A program made the position numbers and the translations under genes. A model generated the notes under the pieces. It was not told the DNA's origin, made no database searches, and saw only the letters and a program-made list of their open reading frames with translations. A DNA stretch of 64,000 bases from Actinosynnema pretiosum (GTDB lineage Bacteria; Actinomycetota; Actinomycetes; Mycobacteriales; Pseudonocardiaceae). This document shows positions 18,048 through 27,276 of the stretch, in pieces (positions within the stretch are counted from its first letter, which is position 1; every line of letters begins with the position of its first letter). The stretch is from positions 735,061-799,060 of the forward strand of contig NZ_JAMTCF010000001.1 in the NCBI RefSeq assembly GCF_024171695.1, in the 5' to 3' direction.

Positions 18048-20162
18048 GTGGGGGAACGGGGGTTCGACGCGCAGGTGCTGGGCAGGCTCACCGGCTCGTT
18101 GTCGGCGGAGCGGGTGCACCTGCTGCAGCGGGTCATGGGCGGGGTCGACCCCGGCGCGGTGCTGAGCAAGCACGCCTCCGGGCTCGCGGGGCTGGTCACC
18201 GAGCTGCCCAGGGTGCGGGCGGCGCTGCACTACCACCACCGGCAGGGGCAGCCCGCCGTGCGGCTGGTGAACCGGATGTGCGCGAACGCGCTGCGACAGG
18301 TGCGGGCGGTGCGCGCGGTGTGGGAGCCGGACCCGGTGCTGGAGCGGGTCGCGCGGGTGCTGGAGGAGGCGCACGCGGCGGTCGTCGCCGACCAGTCGGG
18401 GTTCCGGGCGCGGGCCGGTGGGTTCGCGGTGGAGCTGGAGCGGGCCGCCGACGAGGTGCCGGAGGTGCTGCGGGCGCGGTTCCGGCAGGCCTGGGACGGG
18501 CAGCTGGGGCCGACCGCGCACGACGCGCTCGCGGACGAGGTGGCCTGCCTGCTGGCCGCCGCCGACCGGGACCTGACCGCGCTGGAGCAGGACCTGCTGA
18601 CCGCCGACGTGCCGCGCGACGGCGACGCGGCCTGGGAGCTGCTGCTGCCACCGGCGGCGGAGTACCGGGTGCTCGGGGTGGTGCGGGGCACGAGCGAGCT
18701 GGTGGACCTGGAGCGGTTCAGGGCGGACGCGGCGCAGTGGCCGCTGCGCGAGGCCGCCGGGCTCAGCTGGGGGCGGGAGACGGCGCGGATGCGGCGGTTC
18801 GCCGAGACGTTCGCCGGTGGCGGCGAGGCCTGCCTGGTCGGGGTGGTGGTGACCGCGCGGGACAAGCCGTCGGCGGGGCGGTTGGCGCGGCGCACGCTGG
18901 TGGAGCTGCTGGACCAGTACCTGGCGGGCGACCGGTTCGCCGAGCCCGCGCTGGAGCCCAGGGTGCTGGTGGCCAGGGCCGGGGGCGGCACGGAGGAGAT
19001 CGGGCCGAGCGGGCGCGGCACCCGGCGGGCGAGGCCGCTGACCGCGCCGGGGCTGCCCGACGAGGTGCGGCGGGCGCTGCGGATGGCGCACCTGGCCGCC
19101 AGGACGGACTCGCCGAGCGCGACGGCGGCGCTGGCCTGGTCGGCGGTGGAGGCGTGCGGGCTGGGCAACCGGGACGAGCTGGCCGCCGCGCTGGCGCTGC
19201 AGAGCCTGCGGCAGGCCGTGGTGCACACCCACCGGTGCGTGCGGCTGTCGGTGACCACGCGGCTCGGGTACGCGCGGAACCGGGCGGCGCTGGCCGAGTC
19301 GGCGGTGGCGCAGGCGCGGGCCGCGCTGCCGGGGCGCAGCGGGCGGCACCTGGAGGTGCTGGAGCGCAGGCTGTACGAGGCCGAGGTGGTGCGGGACGCG
19401 GCGGTGGGCGAGCGGGACCGGCTGACCGGGGTGCTGGAGGGCGGGCTGGCGCGGGTGGCCGAGCACGCGCCCTACCGGTACCGGTACCACCTGGACGACC
19501 TGAACCGGTGGGTCGGGGCGCTGGTGGACCCGGAGTCCCCGCTGGAGGAGCTGCTGGGGCACCTGCACCCGCTGGCGGTGCGGCAGGCCCACGACTGGCG
19601 GGGGCGGTTGACCTCGCCGCAGCGGTGCGCGAAGTGGCTGCTGCGGCAGCAGCACCGGATGACGACCGTGCTGGACGCGCTGTACGCGACGCGAAACCTG
19701 ACGCTGCACGCCGGGGTGTTCCACGGGGCGGCGGACACGGTGCACGGGGCGGGGGCGGTGCTGGTGACCGACCTGGTGCTGGAGCTGCTGGGGAACTGGT
19801 ACAACACGGCGCCTCGGGTGGGCGGGGCGGACGGCGGGGAGGCCGGGGCGGGCGGAGTGGCCGCCGCAGCAGCCACGGGCGCGGGCGGTGCAGGTGGTGC
19901 GGGCGGCGCAGGCGCGGGCGGTGCAGGTGACGCGGGCGGTGCAGGGGCGGCCGGTGCGGGGGCGGCCGGTGCGGCGGGTGGGAAGCCGTCCGGCGAGGCG
20001 GTCGAGGCGGTGGACCTCGGCGCGGTCGTGCCCGCCGGGGTGATCGCGGCGCTGGCCCGGCGGCAGGGCCGGGTGCTGGCCGGGCTGTCGGCGGGGCAGG
20101 ACCCGAGCGGGCTGGACTTCGAGCGGCTCACCGGGCCCGACGTCGCCCCGTGGGAGGGCTGA
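18048..20162 (+). CDS. 704-aa protein with C-terminal HEPN-like Rx4H motif
   Basis: No full-length family is recognised. The protein is rich in Arg, Leu and Glu helices. Near the C-terminus LYATRNLTLHAG gives R549-N-x3-H554, the Rx4-6H signature with Asn after Arg that marks HEPN RNases. It is followed by a helix (VLVTDLVLELLGNWY) as in Apea-like HEPN domains. After it comes a Gly/Ala-only stretch (about residues 600-645) encoded by a roughly 15-bp tandem repeat, then a short conserved-looking tail. The GTG at 18048 is the first start after non-coding sequence. It appears monocistronic. An RNA-cleaving defence or stress role is possible but inferred from one motif. Confidence 0.7.
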   Translation: MGERGFDAQVLGRLTGSLSAERVHLLQRVMGGVDPGAVLSKHASGLAGLVTELPRVRAALHYHHRQGQPAVRLVNRMCANALRQVRAVRAVWEPDPVLERVARVLEEAHAAVVADQSGFRARAGGFAVELERAADEVPEVLRARFRQAWDGQLGPTAHDALADEVACLLAAADRDLTALEQDLLTADVPRDGDAAWELLLPPAAEYRVLGVVRGTSELVDLERFRADAAQWPLREAAGLSWGRETARMRRFAETFAGGGEACLVGVVVTARDKPSAGRLARRTLVELLDQYLAGDRFAEPALEPRVLVARAGGGTEEIGPSGRGTRRARPLTAPGLPDEVRRALRMAHLAARTDSPSATAALAWSAVEACGLGNRDELAAALALQSLRQAVVHTHRCVRLSVTTRLGYARNRAALAESAVAQARAALPGRSGRHLEVLERRLYEAEVVRDAAVGERDRLTGVLEGGLARVAEHAPYRYRYHLDDLNRWVGALVDPESPLEELLGHLHPLAVRQAHDWRGRLTSPQRCAKWLLRQQHRMTTVLDALYATRNLTLHAGVFHGAADTVHGAGAVLVTDLVLELLGNWYNTAPRVGGADGGEAGAGGVAAAAATGAGGAGGAGGAGAGGAGDAGGAGAAGAGAAGAAGGKPSGEAVEAVDLGAVVPAGVIAALARRQGRVLAGLSAGQDPSGLDFERLTGPDVAPWEG
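19868..19985 (+). repeat. in-frame Gly/Ala tandem repeat
   Basis: Degenerate units of GCGGGCGGTGCAGGT type run through this stretch and encode a Gly-Gly-Ala linker in the 704-aa protein. Its length is probably variable. Confidence 0.7.
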
Positions 20163-20477
20163 GCCGCACTCCCCCGCGAGCGCTCCCCTCGGGCGCCCCG
20201 CCGCCTCCGCTGAGCGGAAGCCGCAGGTCACCGGCGCGCCACCGCTGAGCGGAAGTCCGCACACGTCCCGGAACCCCTGGGCAGAAGGTCCCGAGAAGGC
20301 CGGTCGAGCCCTCCCGCGACCACCCTCAGAGAGCACCCCTCACCCCCCGTGACCAGCGGCTGAGCCCCTCAGCCGAGTAAATACGGACCACTGGTCCCGC
20401 CCCGCGCGGGCCCTCCGACCCTGTGTCCGGCGGCCCGCTCGCGGAACGATTCAGGTGGGCACGGAGCTAAGGGGTGC
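20163..20477. other. intergenic region upstream of pfl, with repeats
   Basis: No gene is seen. It contains a 14-base direct repeat CCGCTGAGCGGAAG (20208-20221 and 20243-20256), each copy with an internal CCGCT/AGCGG inverted repeat. Nearer the pfl start is a palindrome at 20385. The promoter of the pyruvate formate-lyase operon must be here. Confidence 0.6.
20385..20397. promoter_or_regulatory. palindrome in the pfl promoter region
   Basis: GGACCACTGGTCC is a perfect inverted repeat of 6-base arms around one base, 80 bases before the pfl start. It recalls the GGGAC...GTCCC arms of DevR/DosR boxes, but the inner spacing is 5 rather than 4, so it may be a site for a different regulator. Confidence 0.4.
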
Positions 20478-22736
20478 ATGATCATGACGGCGGTCTCCGC
20501 AGGACTCGGACTCGACGCCTGGAGCGGCTTCAAGGGCGGCGCTTGGCGCGACTCGATCGACGTCCGCGGGTTCATCCAGGACAACTACGCGCCGCACCTG
20601 GGCGACTCGGCTTTCCTGAGCGGGCCGACCGAGCGCACCACCGGGCTGTGGCGGGACCTGTCCGGCCTGTTCGCCGAGGAGCGCAGGCGCGGCGTCCTGG
20701 ACGTGGACCAGCACACCCCGTCCACGATCACCTCGCACCGGCCCGGCTACCTGGACAAGTCCCAGGAGCTGATCGTCGGGTTGCAGACGGACGCGCCGCT
20801 CAAGCGGGCGATCATGCCCAACGGCGGTCTGCGGATGGTGGAGAACAGCCTGGCCGCGTACGGCTACGAGCTGCCCGCCTCGGTGCGCGAGGTGTTCACC
20901 AAGTACCGCAAGACCCACAACGACGGCGTGTTCGACGCCTACACGCCCGCGGTCATGCGGGCGCGGCGCGCGGGCGTGATCACGGGTCTGCCGGACGCCT
21001 ACGGGCGCGGCCGGATCATCGGCGACTACCGGCGGGTCGCGCTGTACGGCGTCGACCGGCTGGTCCAGGTCAAGAAGGACGAGCGGGCCGCGCTCAACGA
21101 GGTGCCGTCCAGCGAGGACGTGATCCGCGAGCGCGAGGAGATCGCCGAGCAGATCCGGGCGCTGGGCGAGCTGAAGGAGATGGCCGCCTCGTACGGCGGC
21201 GACGTCTCCCGGCCCGCCGCCACCGCGCGCGAGGCCGTGCAGTGGGTGTACTTCGGCTACCTGGCGGCGGTGAAGGAGCAGAACGGCGCGGCCATGTCGC
21301 TGGGCCGGGTCTCCACCTTCCTCGACGTCTACTTCGAGCGGGACCTCGCGGCGGGCACGCTGACCGAGGAGGGCGCGCAGGAGCTCGTCGACGACCTGGT
21401 GATCAAGCTGCGGATCGTGCGGTTCCTCCGCACCCCCGCCTACGACCAGCTGTTCTCGGGCGACCCGACGTGGGTGACCGAGTCGATCGGCGGCATGGGC
21501 GAGGACGGGCGCCCGCTGGTGACCAAGTCCAGCTTCCGGTTCCTCCAGACCCTGTACAACCTCGGCCCGGCCCCCGAGCCGAACCTGACGGTGCTGTGGT
21601 CGCCCGCGCTGCCCGAGGGCTTCAAGCGGTACTGCGCGCGGGTGTCGGTGGACACCAGCTCCATCCAGTACGAGAACGACGAGCTGATCCGGCCGCAGTT
21701 CGGCGACGACGCGGCGATCGCCTGCTGCGTGTCCCCGATGCGGGTGGGCAAGCAGATGCAGCTGTTCGGCGCGCGGGCCAACCTCGCGAAGGCGCTGCTG
21801 TACGCGATCAACGGCGGCCGGGACGAGGTGACCGGCGAGCAGATCGGGCCGGAGTTCCCGGCGATCACCGGCGACGTGCTGGAGATCGGCGAGGTGCGGG
21901 CCGCGTTCGACAAGATGTCGGACTGGCTGGCGCGGACCTACGTGGACGCGCTGAACGTCATCCACTACATGCACGACAAGTACGCGTACGAGCGCATCGA
22001 GATGGCGCTGCACGACAGCCCGGTGCAGCGGATGCTCGGCTGCGGCATCGCGGGCCTGTCGGTCGCGGCGGACAGCCTGTCGGCGATCGAGCACGCGACG
22101 GTGAAGGTGGTCAGGGACGAGACCGGGCTGGCCGTCGACTACGAGATCGAGGGCGACTTCCCCCGGTACGGCAACAACGACGACCGCGCGGACTCGATCG
22201 CGGCCGGTCTGGTGCGGGACTTCATGGAGAAGGTCCGCCGCTACCCGGCGCACCGGGGCGCGCTGCACACCCAGTCGGTGCTGACCATCACCTCGAACGT
22301 GGTGTACGGCAGGCACACCGGCAACACGCCGGACGGCCGCCGGGCCGGTGAGCCGTTCGCGCCCGGCGCGAACCCCATGAACGGCAGGGACAAGCGCGGT
22401 CTGGTCGCGGCGGCGCTGTCGGTGTCGAAGCTGCCCTACGAGGACGCGCTCGACGGGATCTCGCTGACCGCGACGATCACGCCGAACGGGCTGGGGCGCG
22501 ACGCCGAGGAGCGCACCGGGAACCTGGTGGGCGTGCTGGACGCCTACACGGACGCGGGCGGCTACCACCTCAACGCGAACGTGCTGCACCGGGAGACGCT
22601 GCTGGACGCCATGGAGCACCCGGAGAACTACCCGCAGCTGACCATCCGGGTCTCGGGGTACGCGGTGAACTTCGTGCGGTTGACCAGGGAGCAGCAGCAG
22701 GACGTGGTCAACCGGACCTTCCACGGCGGGCTGTGA
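20478..22736 (+). CDS. pflB: formate C-acetyltransferase (pyruvate formate-lyase)
   Basis: A 752-residue glycyl-radical enzyme that converts pyruvate and CoA to acetyl-CoA and formate without oxygen. Both catalytic elements are present: the adjacent cysteines C416-C417 in AIACCVSPM, and the glycyl-radical loop RVSGYAVNF with Gly727 near the C-terminus. Length and ends match the E. coli/Firmicute PflB type. The next gene, 7 bases downstream, encodes its activase, so the pair is self-sufficient. Its presence in a mainly aerobic actinomycete implies use during oxygen limitation. Start: first ATG, with AAGGGG upstream. Confidence 0.96.
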   Translation: MIMTAVSAGLGLDAWSGFKGGAWRDSIDVRGFIQDNYAPHLGDSAFLSGPTERTTGLWRDLSGLFAEERRRGVLDVDQHTPSTITSHRPGYLDKSQELIVGLQTDAPLKRAIMPNGGLRMVENSLAAYGYELPASVREVFTKYRKTHNDGVFDAYTPAVMRARRAGVITGLPDAYGRGRIIGDYRRVALYGVDRLVQVKKDERAALNEVPSSEDVIREREEIAEQIRALGELKEMAASYGGDVSRPAATAREAVQWVYFGYLAAVKEQNGAAMSLGRVSTFLDVYFERDLAAGTLTEEGAQELVDDLVIKLRIVRFLRTPAYDQLFSGDPTWVTESIGGMGEDGRPLVTKSSFRFLQTLYNLGPAPEPNLTVLWSPALPEGFKRYCARVSVDTSSIQYENDELIRPQFGDDAAIACCVSPMRVGKQMQLFGARANLAKALLYAINGGRDEVTGEQIGPEFPAITGDVLEIGEVRAAFDKMSDWLARTYVDALNVIHYMHDKYAYERIEMALHDSPVQRMLGCGIAGLSVAADSLSAIEHATVKVVRDETGLAVDYEIEGDFPRYGNNDDRADSIAAGLVRDFMEKVRRYPAHRGALHTQSVLTITSNVVYGRHTGNTPDGRRAGEPFAPGANPMNGRDKRGLVAAALSVSKLPYEDALDGISLTATITPNGLGRDAEERTGNLVGVLDAYTDAGGYHLNANVLHRETLLDAMEHPENYPQLTIRVSGYAVNFVRLTREQQQDVVNRTFHGGL

Positions 22737-22743
22737 CCCGGTC

Positions 22744-23631
22744 ATGACAACCACCCTGCCGATGCCGACAGCCACACCCACAGCCACACCTACGCCGATA
22801 GCGGGGGCGACTCCGATGACGAGCACACTGGTCGGCCCGACCACGACGGGTTCGGTGCACCCGATGATGACAGGCGCGATGCAGCCGAGGGGCGGGCAGC
22901 CCAAGCCGATCAGCGGCACGGTCCACTCCTGGGACCTGGCCACGGCGGTCGACGGGCCGGGGACCCGGTTCGTGGTGTTCACCAGCGGGTGCCCGCTGCG
23001 GTGCCTGTACTGCCAGAACCCCGAGACGTGGAAGATGCGCGACGGGACGGTGGTGACGGCCGAGGAGATCATGGCCGAGGCCGAGCCGTACCGGCGGTTC
23101 ATCCAGGTCGCCGGTGGCGGGTTCACGGTCAGCGGTGGGGAACCGCTGCTCCAGCCGGTGTTCACCGGGGAGCTGTTCCGGCGGGCCAAGGAGTGGGGGA
23201 TGCACACCGCCCTGGACACCTCCGGGTACCTGGGGATGCGGGCGTCGGACGAGCTGCTGGCGGACGTCGACCTGGTGCTGCTGGACGTGAAGTCGTGGTT
23301 CCCCGGCACCTACCGGCGGGTGACCGGCGGCGAGGTGGCGCCGACGCTGGACTTCGCGCGGCGGTTGGCGGATCTGGGCAAGGCGGTGTGGGTGCGGTTC
23401 GTGCTCGTGCCGGGGCACACGGACGCCGAGGACAACGTCGCCGGGGTCGCGGACTTCGCCGCGTCGCTGGGGAACGTGGAGCGGGTGGACGTGCTGCCGT
23501 TCCACAAGCTCGGTGCGAGCAAGTACGAGGAGTTGGGGATCAAGTTCCCCCTGGCCGGGACGCCGACGCCGACCCCGGCGCTGGTGGCCAGGGTGCGGGA
23601 GCAGTTCGCGGAGCGCGGGCTGGTGGTGTAG
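22744..23631 (+). CDS. pflA: pyruvate formate-lyase-activating enzyme (radical SAM)
   Basis: A 295-residue radical SAM protein carrying the cluster motif CPLRCLYC (C83, C87, C90), the GGEP-type motif SGGEPLLQ and the C-terminal LPFHKLGASKYEELG typical of PflA. It abstracts the hydrogen of PflB Gly727 using SAM. The first 50 or so residues are Pro/Thr-rich and absent from ordinary PflA proteins; internal ATG codons (for example MTSTLVG or MMTGAMQ) could be the real start. It is in operon with pflB, 7 bases apart. Confidence 0.93.
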   Translation: MTTTLPMPTATPTATPTPIAGATPMTSTLVGPTTTGSVHPMMTGAMQPRGGQPKPISGTVHSWDLATAVDGPGTRFVVFTSGCPLRCLYCQNPETWKMRDGTVVTAEEIMAEAEPYRRFIQVAGGGFTVSGGEPLLQPVFTGELFRRAKEWGMHTALDTSGYLGMRASDELLADVDLVLLDVKSWFPGTYRRVTGGEVAPTLDFARRLADLGKAVWVRFVLVPGHTDAEDNVAGVADFAASLGNVERVDVLPFHKLGASKYEELGIKFPLAGTPTPTPALVARVREQFAERGLVV

Positions 23632-23705
23632 CCGGTGACCACCGGGGACCGGAGGGGTGCCTTTGGGGTGGCGTTGGAGAGCTGCTTGAGCTGACTGTGC
23701 CGGGA

Positions 23706-23736
23706 GAGCGGGGGCGTGCGAGCGCCCCCGCTCTTT
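23706..23736 (+). terminator. terminator after pflA
   Basis: An 11-bp GC stem (GAGCGGGGGCG at 23706-23716 pairs with 23723-23733), a 6-base loop and a following TTT form a classical intrinsic terminator for the pfl operon. Confidence 0.85.
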
Positions 23737-23792
23737 CGCGCGTCGTGGGTTGTGGGTCGCGGTTCGTGCGTCGTGGGTCGTGGAAGTGCTGG

Positions 23793-23848
23793 GGCGCAAA
23801 GGGAACGGGAGCGGTGGCCGTGGCCTCCGCTCCCGTTGTCGTTGCGCC
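23793..23848 (-). terminator. terminator after the usp operon
   Basis: A two-part hairpin: AACGGGAGCGG (23804-23814) pairs with 23827-23837, and an outer GGCGCAA/TTGCGCC pair (23793-23799 and 23842-23848) extends it. It lies just past the stop of the universal stress gene. Confidence 0.75.
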
Positions 23849-23856
23849 GCTTCGGT

Positions 23857-24690
23857 TTACTTCAGGGTGGGCACGCTGGCCGCCTTGAGCGGAACGACCA
23901 TCACCGGGCAGGTGGCGCGGTGCAGCAGGGCCTGGCTGGTGGAGGCGTGCAGCCAGCCCGCCAGGGTGCCCCTGCCCCGGCTGCCCACGACGACCAGGGA
24001 GGCGCCCCGCGCCTGCTCGCGCAGCGCGCACGCGGCGCGCTCCCTGCGCACCACCAGTTCCACCCGCACGTCCGGGTAGCGGCGCCGCCAGGGCTCCACC
24101 ACGCGCGCCAGGCGGGCGCTGCGGTCCGCGTCGCCCTGCGGGTCGTCGTCACCGGCCAGCAGCGGCGGGCGGCAGGTGCTCACCACAACCAGGCGGTTGC
24201 CGCGCGCCTGCTCGAACGCCCGCGCGAGCGCGACCGTGTCGTCGACCGAGCGGACCCCGCAGACCACCGGGCCGGGCACGGGGTCGCGGTCCGGGACGAC
24301 GACGACCGGGCACGCGGCCCGCGCGCCGACGGCGACGGCCGTGGAGCCCAGCAGCAGGGAGGTCAGGCCGCCCACGCCCCTGGAGCCCAGCACGACCAGG
24401 TCGGCCCGCTCGGACTCGGCCGTGAGCAGCGGGGCCGCGAGCGCGATCTGGGCCCGGTACTGGACCGCCACTCCCCCGGCCTGGCCCGCCGCCTCGTCCA
24501 GCCACACCAGGGCCTGCTCGTGCATCTCCTGCCTGGTCCGGTCGTCCAGACCCGGAATCCCCTGCGGCAGCGGCATCTCCGCGTGGGCCAGGCGCAGCGG
24601 GACGTCGCGCGCCCTCGCCTCCGACGCCGCCCAGCGGACCGCGCGCAACGCCGTCCTGCTGCCGTCAACCCCGACCACGACCGTGCTCAC
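23857..24690 (-). CDS. tandem universal stress protein
   Basis: A 277-residue protein of two UspA domains. Domain 1 starts VVVGVDGS and contains the ATP-binding G-2x-G-9x-G(S/T) pattern in GSRGVGGLTSLLLGST; domain 2 has GSRGRGTLAGWLHAST, also of the nucleotide-binding class. This double-Usp architecture is that of DosR-regulon proteins such as Rv2623 and Rv2005c. The GTG start overlaps the CBS gene stop by GTGA (24687-24690); it is the third gene of a coupled operon. Confidence 0.92.
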   Translation of the reverse strand: MSTVVVGVDGSRTALRAVRWAASEARARDVPLRLAHAEMPLPQGIPGLDDRTRQEMHEQALVWLDEAAGQAGGVAVQYRAQIALAAPLLTAESERADLVVLGSRGVGGLTSLLLGSTAVAVGARAACPVVVVPDRDPVPGPVVCGVRSVDDTVALARAFEQARGNRLVVVSTCRPPLLAGDDDPQGDADRSARLARVVEPWRRRYPDVRVELVVRRERAACALREQARGASLVVVGSRGRGTLAGWLHASTSQALLHRATCPVMVVPLKAASVPTLK

Positions 24691-25529
24691 CGCGCCGCTC
24701 CTCCGCGCCACCGCACCGCTCCGCCCTGCCACCGCGCCGGGCCGCCGTCGGGCAGCTCGGCCTCACCGCACTCCGGGACCCCGGTCCGCGCGCCTGGGAA
24801 CGGCGCGGGCGCGTCGTCCAGCCAGCGGAATTTGTCAGCCTTCACCACTTCCCCTTGTCCGACAAGGGTTTCGTCCGGTCTCCAGTCGGCCACCGCGTCC
24901 ACGTCGCGGTGCGCGATGCCGTCGAGCACGCCGACGACGCCGGGCACCGAGTCGACCAGGCGCACGGCGGCCTCCGCGTCGGAGCGGTGCTCCAGCAGAC
25001 CGGCCAGGACGACCACGCCCCCGTCCACCTCGACCACGACGTCCGCCAGGCCCCTGCGGGCCAGCTCCGCCTCCACGACGTCGCGCAGGGCGGCGTCCGC
25101 GCGCAGGAACGGCCGGAGCAGGTCGCCGCGCGAGAGGACGCCGACGAGCCTGCCCGAGTCGTCCACCACGAACACCCGGTGCACGTCCTCCTCGGCCAGC
25201 ACGGCGGCGGCAAGGCGCGCCGGGTCGTGCGGGCGGACGGTGATCACCGGGGTGGTCATCACGTCGGCGGCGGTGGTGCCGTGCGCGCGCCTCCAGCGGC
25301 GGCGGGCCTCGGGACCGGCGAACGGGCTCAGCTCGGCGCGGCCCCGGTACTCCTCCTTGGCCAGCAGGTCGCCGCGCGAGACCACGCCCACCGGGCGGCC
25401 GTCGAGCAGCACCGGCGCCGCGCCGAAACCGCCGCCGACCAGCAGTGCCACCAGCTCCTTGAACGGGGTCGCCGGGCTGGCCGCGACCACGTCGGCGGTC
25501 ATCAGCGAGGCGACGTCGACCTCACGCAC
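24687..25529 (-). CDS. CBS-pair and BON domain protein
   Basis: A 280-residue protein with two CBS domains (about residues 6-60, starting ASLMTADVV, and about 96-155, starting TAADVMTTPVITV), then a BON domain (about 160-225, LRDVVEAELARRGLADVVVEV...) and a disordered tail. CBS pairs bind adenine nucleotides; CBS-only relatives (Hrp1/Rv2626c) are strongly hypoxia-induced in mycobacteria. The GTG start overlaps the Rv1733c-like gene by 8 bases, and its stop overlaps the usp start, so translation is coupled throughout. Confidence 0.9.
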   Translation of the reverse strand: MREVDVASLMTADVVAASPATPFKELVALLVGGGFGAAPVLLDGRPVGVVSRGDLLAKEEYRGRAELSPFAGPEARRRWRRAHGTTAADVMTTPVITVRPHDPARLAAAVLAEEDVHRVFVVDDSGRLVGVLSRGDLLRPFLRADAALRDVVEAELARRGLADVVVEVDGGVVVLAGLLEHRSDAEAAVRLVDSVPGVVGVLDGIAHRDVDAVADWRPDETLVGQGEVVKADKFRWLDDAPAPFPGARTGVPECGEAELPDGGPARWQGGAVRWRGGAAR

Positions 25530-26121
25530 GACTGGTCCAGACCGGTTCGACGCGGGCCCACTCGCGCTCCAGCTCGGTGGCGCGCAAGCGGTTGAGCACC
25601 GCGCGCAGCACCATGCAGGCCAGCACGATCGCACCCGCGAACCCGGCCCACAGGCCGAGCGCGACGGTCACCCCGGCCAGCACCGCGCCGTCCGACTGCG
25701 GCGGTGGCGGCACCAGGCCGCCGAGCCCGTCCACCCACACCTCCACCTCGGCGCCCGCCGGGCTGCCGTTGGGAGCGGCCACCAGGCCGGTGCGGGTCAG
25801 GCCGCCGGGGGTGGTCCACTCGGCGCGCGCCTCGACGTTCTCCAGGCCGGTGACGCCCGCGACGACCGGCGCGTCCTCGACGAGGGTGGCGGTCGCGGGG
25901 TGCTTCTCGGCGACGTCGGTGGCGATGAAGTCCGAGCGCATCGAGTGCACCTCGGAGCCGATCGCGGCGGCGACGGGCAGCGCCAGCAGCACGAGCAGCA
26001 CGGCGATCGCGATCACCACGCGTTCGAGCAGGTCGCCGGGACGCGCCAGCGAGTTGCGGCTGGCGGCGCTCGCGCTGTCCGCGCCGCGCTCGCTGTCCTC
26101 CCGCTCCGAACCCTCGTCCAT
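25522..26121 (-). CDS. Rv1733c-like two-TM membrane protein
   Basis: A 199-residue membrane protein: a charged N-terminus, one TM helix at about 35-57 (VVIAIAVLLVLLALPVAAAI), an extracytoplasmic domain of about 85 residues, a second TM helix (VTVALGLWAGFAGAIVLACMVL), and a C-terminal ELEREWARVEPVWTSR. This layout and the terminal REWARVEP motif are those of the DosR-regulon antigen Rv1733c family; biochemical function is unknown. The ATG at 26121 has GGGGAGG upstream. First gene of the CBS-usp operon and divergent from an Acg-like nitroreductase. Confidence 0.8.
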   Translation of the reverse strand: MDEGSEREDSERGADSASAASRNSLARPGDLLERVVIAIAVLLVLLALPVAAAIGSEVHSMRSDFIATDVAEKHPATATLVEDAPVVAGVTGLENVEARAEWTTPGGLTRTGLVAAPNGSPAGAEVEVWVDGLGGLVPPPPQSDGAVLAGVTVALGLWAGFAGAIVLACMVLRAVLNRLRATELEREWARVEPVWTSRA

Positions 26122-26213
26122 CAGACTCGGCCTCCCCACACGGCTTTCCAGTGCACCACCAGGCTCGTCCTTCGCGGGCGCGGGCCACAGGGCCGTTGGT
26201 GCCCGCCCCGGAA

Positions 26214-26227
26214 GGGACCTCCGCCCC
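26214..26227. promoter_or_regulatory. candidate DevR/DosR-type box
   Basis: GGGACCTCCGCCCC lies between the divergent Rv1733c-like and acg-like genes. Nine of the ten arm positions of the DosR core (GGGAC-N4-GTCCC) are matched. The site is correctly placed to serve either promoter, but in a GC-rich genome one such match is weak evidence. Confidence 0.35.
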
Positions 26228-26286
26228 TGTGTGGGGGGTGCGTCCGAATGCCAGCGTCGAAAGTGGGGATTTGGAGGTGAGGCGCG

Positions 26287-27264
26287 ATGAACCGGGGCCA
26301 ACCCGACGCGGCGACAGTGCGAGCCGCGGTGACCTTGGCCTGCCGCGCGCCGTCGGTGCACAACACGCAGCCGTGGCGGTGGCGGGTGGGCGCGCGCAGC
26401 GTGCAGCTGCACGCCGACGCCGGACGGCGGCTGCCCGGCGTCGACCCCGACGGCGCCGACCTGCTGCTCAGCTGCGGAGCGGCGCTGCACCACCTGCGGG
26501 TGGCGCTGGCGGCCGTGGGCTGGCGGGCGCTGGTGCGCAGGCTGCCCAGCCCGGACGACCCAGGGCACTTGGCGACGGTCGAGTTCGCGCGGCACGTGCC
26601 GACGGCCGCGGAGATCAGGATGGCGACGGCGCTGCGGCGGAGGCGGACGGACCGGCGGGACTACTCGAACTGGTCGGCGCCCGAGGCGGCGCTGGAGCGG
26701 TTGGAGCGGATCGCCGAGGCGGAGGGCGTGGTGGCGCGGGTGGCCGGGCCCGCGCACCTGGTGCCCGCGATCTCGGTGGCGGCGGCGGTGCAGTCGGCGG
26801 ACCCGGTGTACCGCTGGGAGCTGCGCAACTGGACCGGCAGGCACGGCGGCAGCCCGGACGGCGTGCCCGCGGCGAGCGTGCCTGCGGCCGGGTCGGGGCG
26901 CGGGGTGGTGCGGATGCGGGAGTTCCCGGTGGGCGAGCTGGCGCAGCCGCCGGGCGCGGGAGCGGAGCGCGACGAGGCGGCGCTGCTGGTCCTGGGCACG
27001 ATCCGCGACGACGCGCTGGGGCGGTTGCGGTCGGGCGAGGCGATGAGCGCGGTCCTGCTCGCGGCGACGGCGGCGGGAATGGCGACCTGCCCGCTGACCC
27101 AGCCGCTGGAGGTGGACGAGGCGAGGCACGAGGTGGGGCGAGCGGTGTTCGGGGGCGATGTGGTGCCGCAGGTGGTGCTGCGGTTGGGGTGGGTGCTGCC
27201 TGGGGCGGCGGAGCTGCCTTTGACGCCTCGGCGGGGGTTGGATGAGGTGGTGGACCCGTTGTGA
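26287..27264 (+). CDS. acg: Acg family FMN-binding nitroreductase-like protein
   Basis: A 325-residue protein of the Acg (Rv2032) group, a duplicated nitroreductase fold. Visible features are CRAPSVHNTQPWRW near the N-terminus, the RRTDRRDYS motif at about residues 119-127, and a C-terminal half ending VVPQVVLRLGWV. Mycobacterial Acg sequesters FMN rather than reducing nitro compounds and is a core DosR-regulon gene. A cytoplasmic flavin-storage or dormancy role is therefore likely but inferred. Divergent from the Rv1733c-CBS-usp operon. GGAGGTGAGGCGCG gives a good ribosome site. Confidence 0.88.
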   Translation: MNRGQPDAATVRAAVTLACRAPSVHNTQPWRWRVGARSVQLHADAGRRLPGVDPDGADLLLSCGAALHHLRVALAAVGWRALVRRLPSPDDPGHLATVEFARHVPTAAEIRMATALRRRRTDRRDYSNWSAPEAALERLERIAEAEGVVARVAGPAHLVPAISVAAAVQSADPVYRWELRNWTGRHGGSPDGVPAASVPAAGSGRGVVRMREFPVGELAQPPGAGAERDEAALLVLGTIRDDALGRLRSGEAMSAVLLAATAAGMATCPLTQPLEVDEARHEVGRAVFGGDVVPQVVLRLGWVLPGAAELPLTPRRGLDEVVDPL

Positions 27265-27276
27265 GGGGGGCGCGGG

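Noticed and set aside
17922..20336. Long minus-strand open frame opposite the HEPN-like gene
   Set aside because: Translation is Pro/Arg/His-rich shadow sequence without recognisable domains; codon bias fits the plus strand.
20385..20397. True DosR/DevR box upstream of pfl
   Set aside because: The arms are similar, but the spacing between GGAC and GTCC is 5 rather than 4, and the outer bases differ. Kept only as an unassigned palindrome.
20451..23309. Long minus-strand open frame opposite pflB-pflA
   Set aside because: The plus strand encodes unmistakable PflB and PflA; the minus frame is a shadow.
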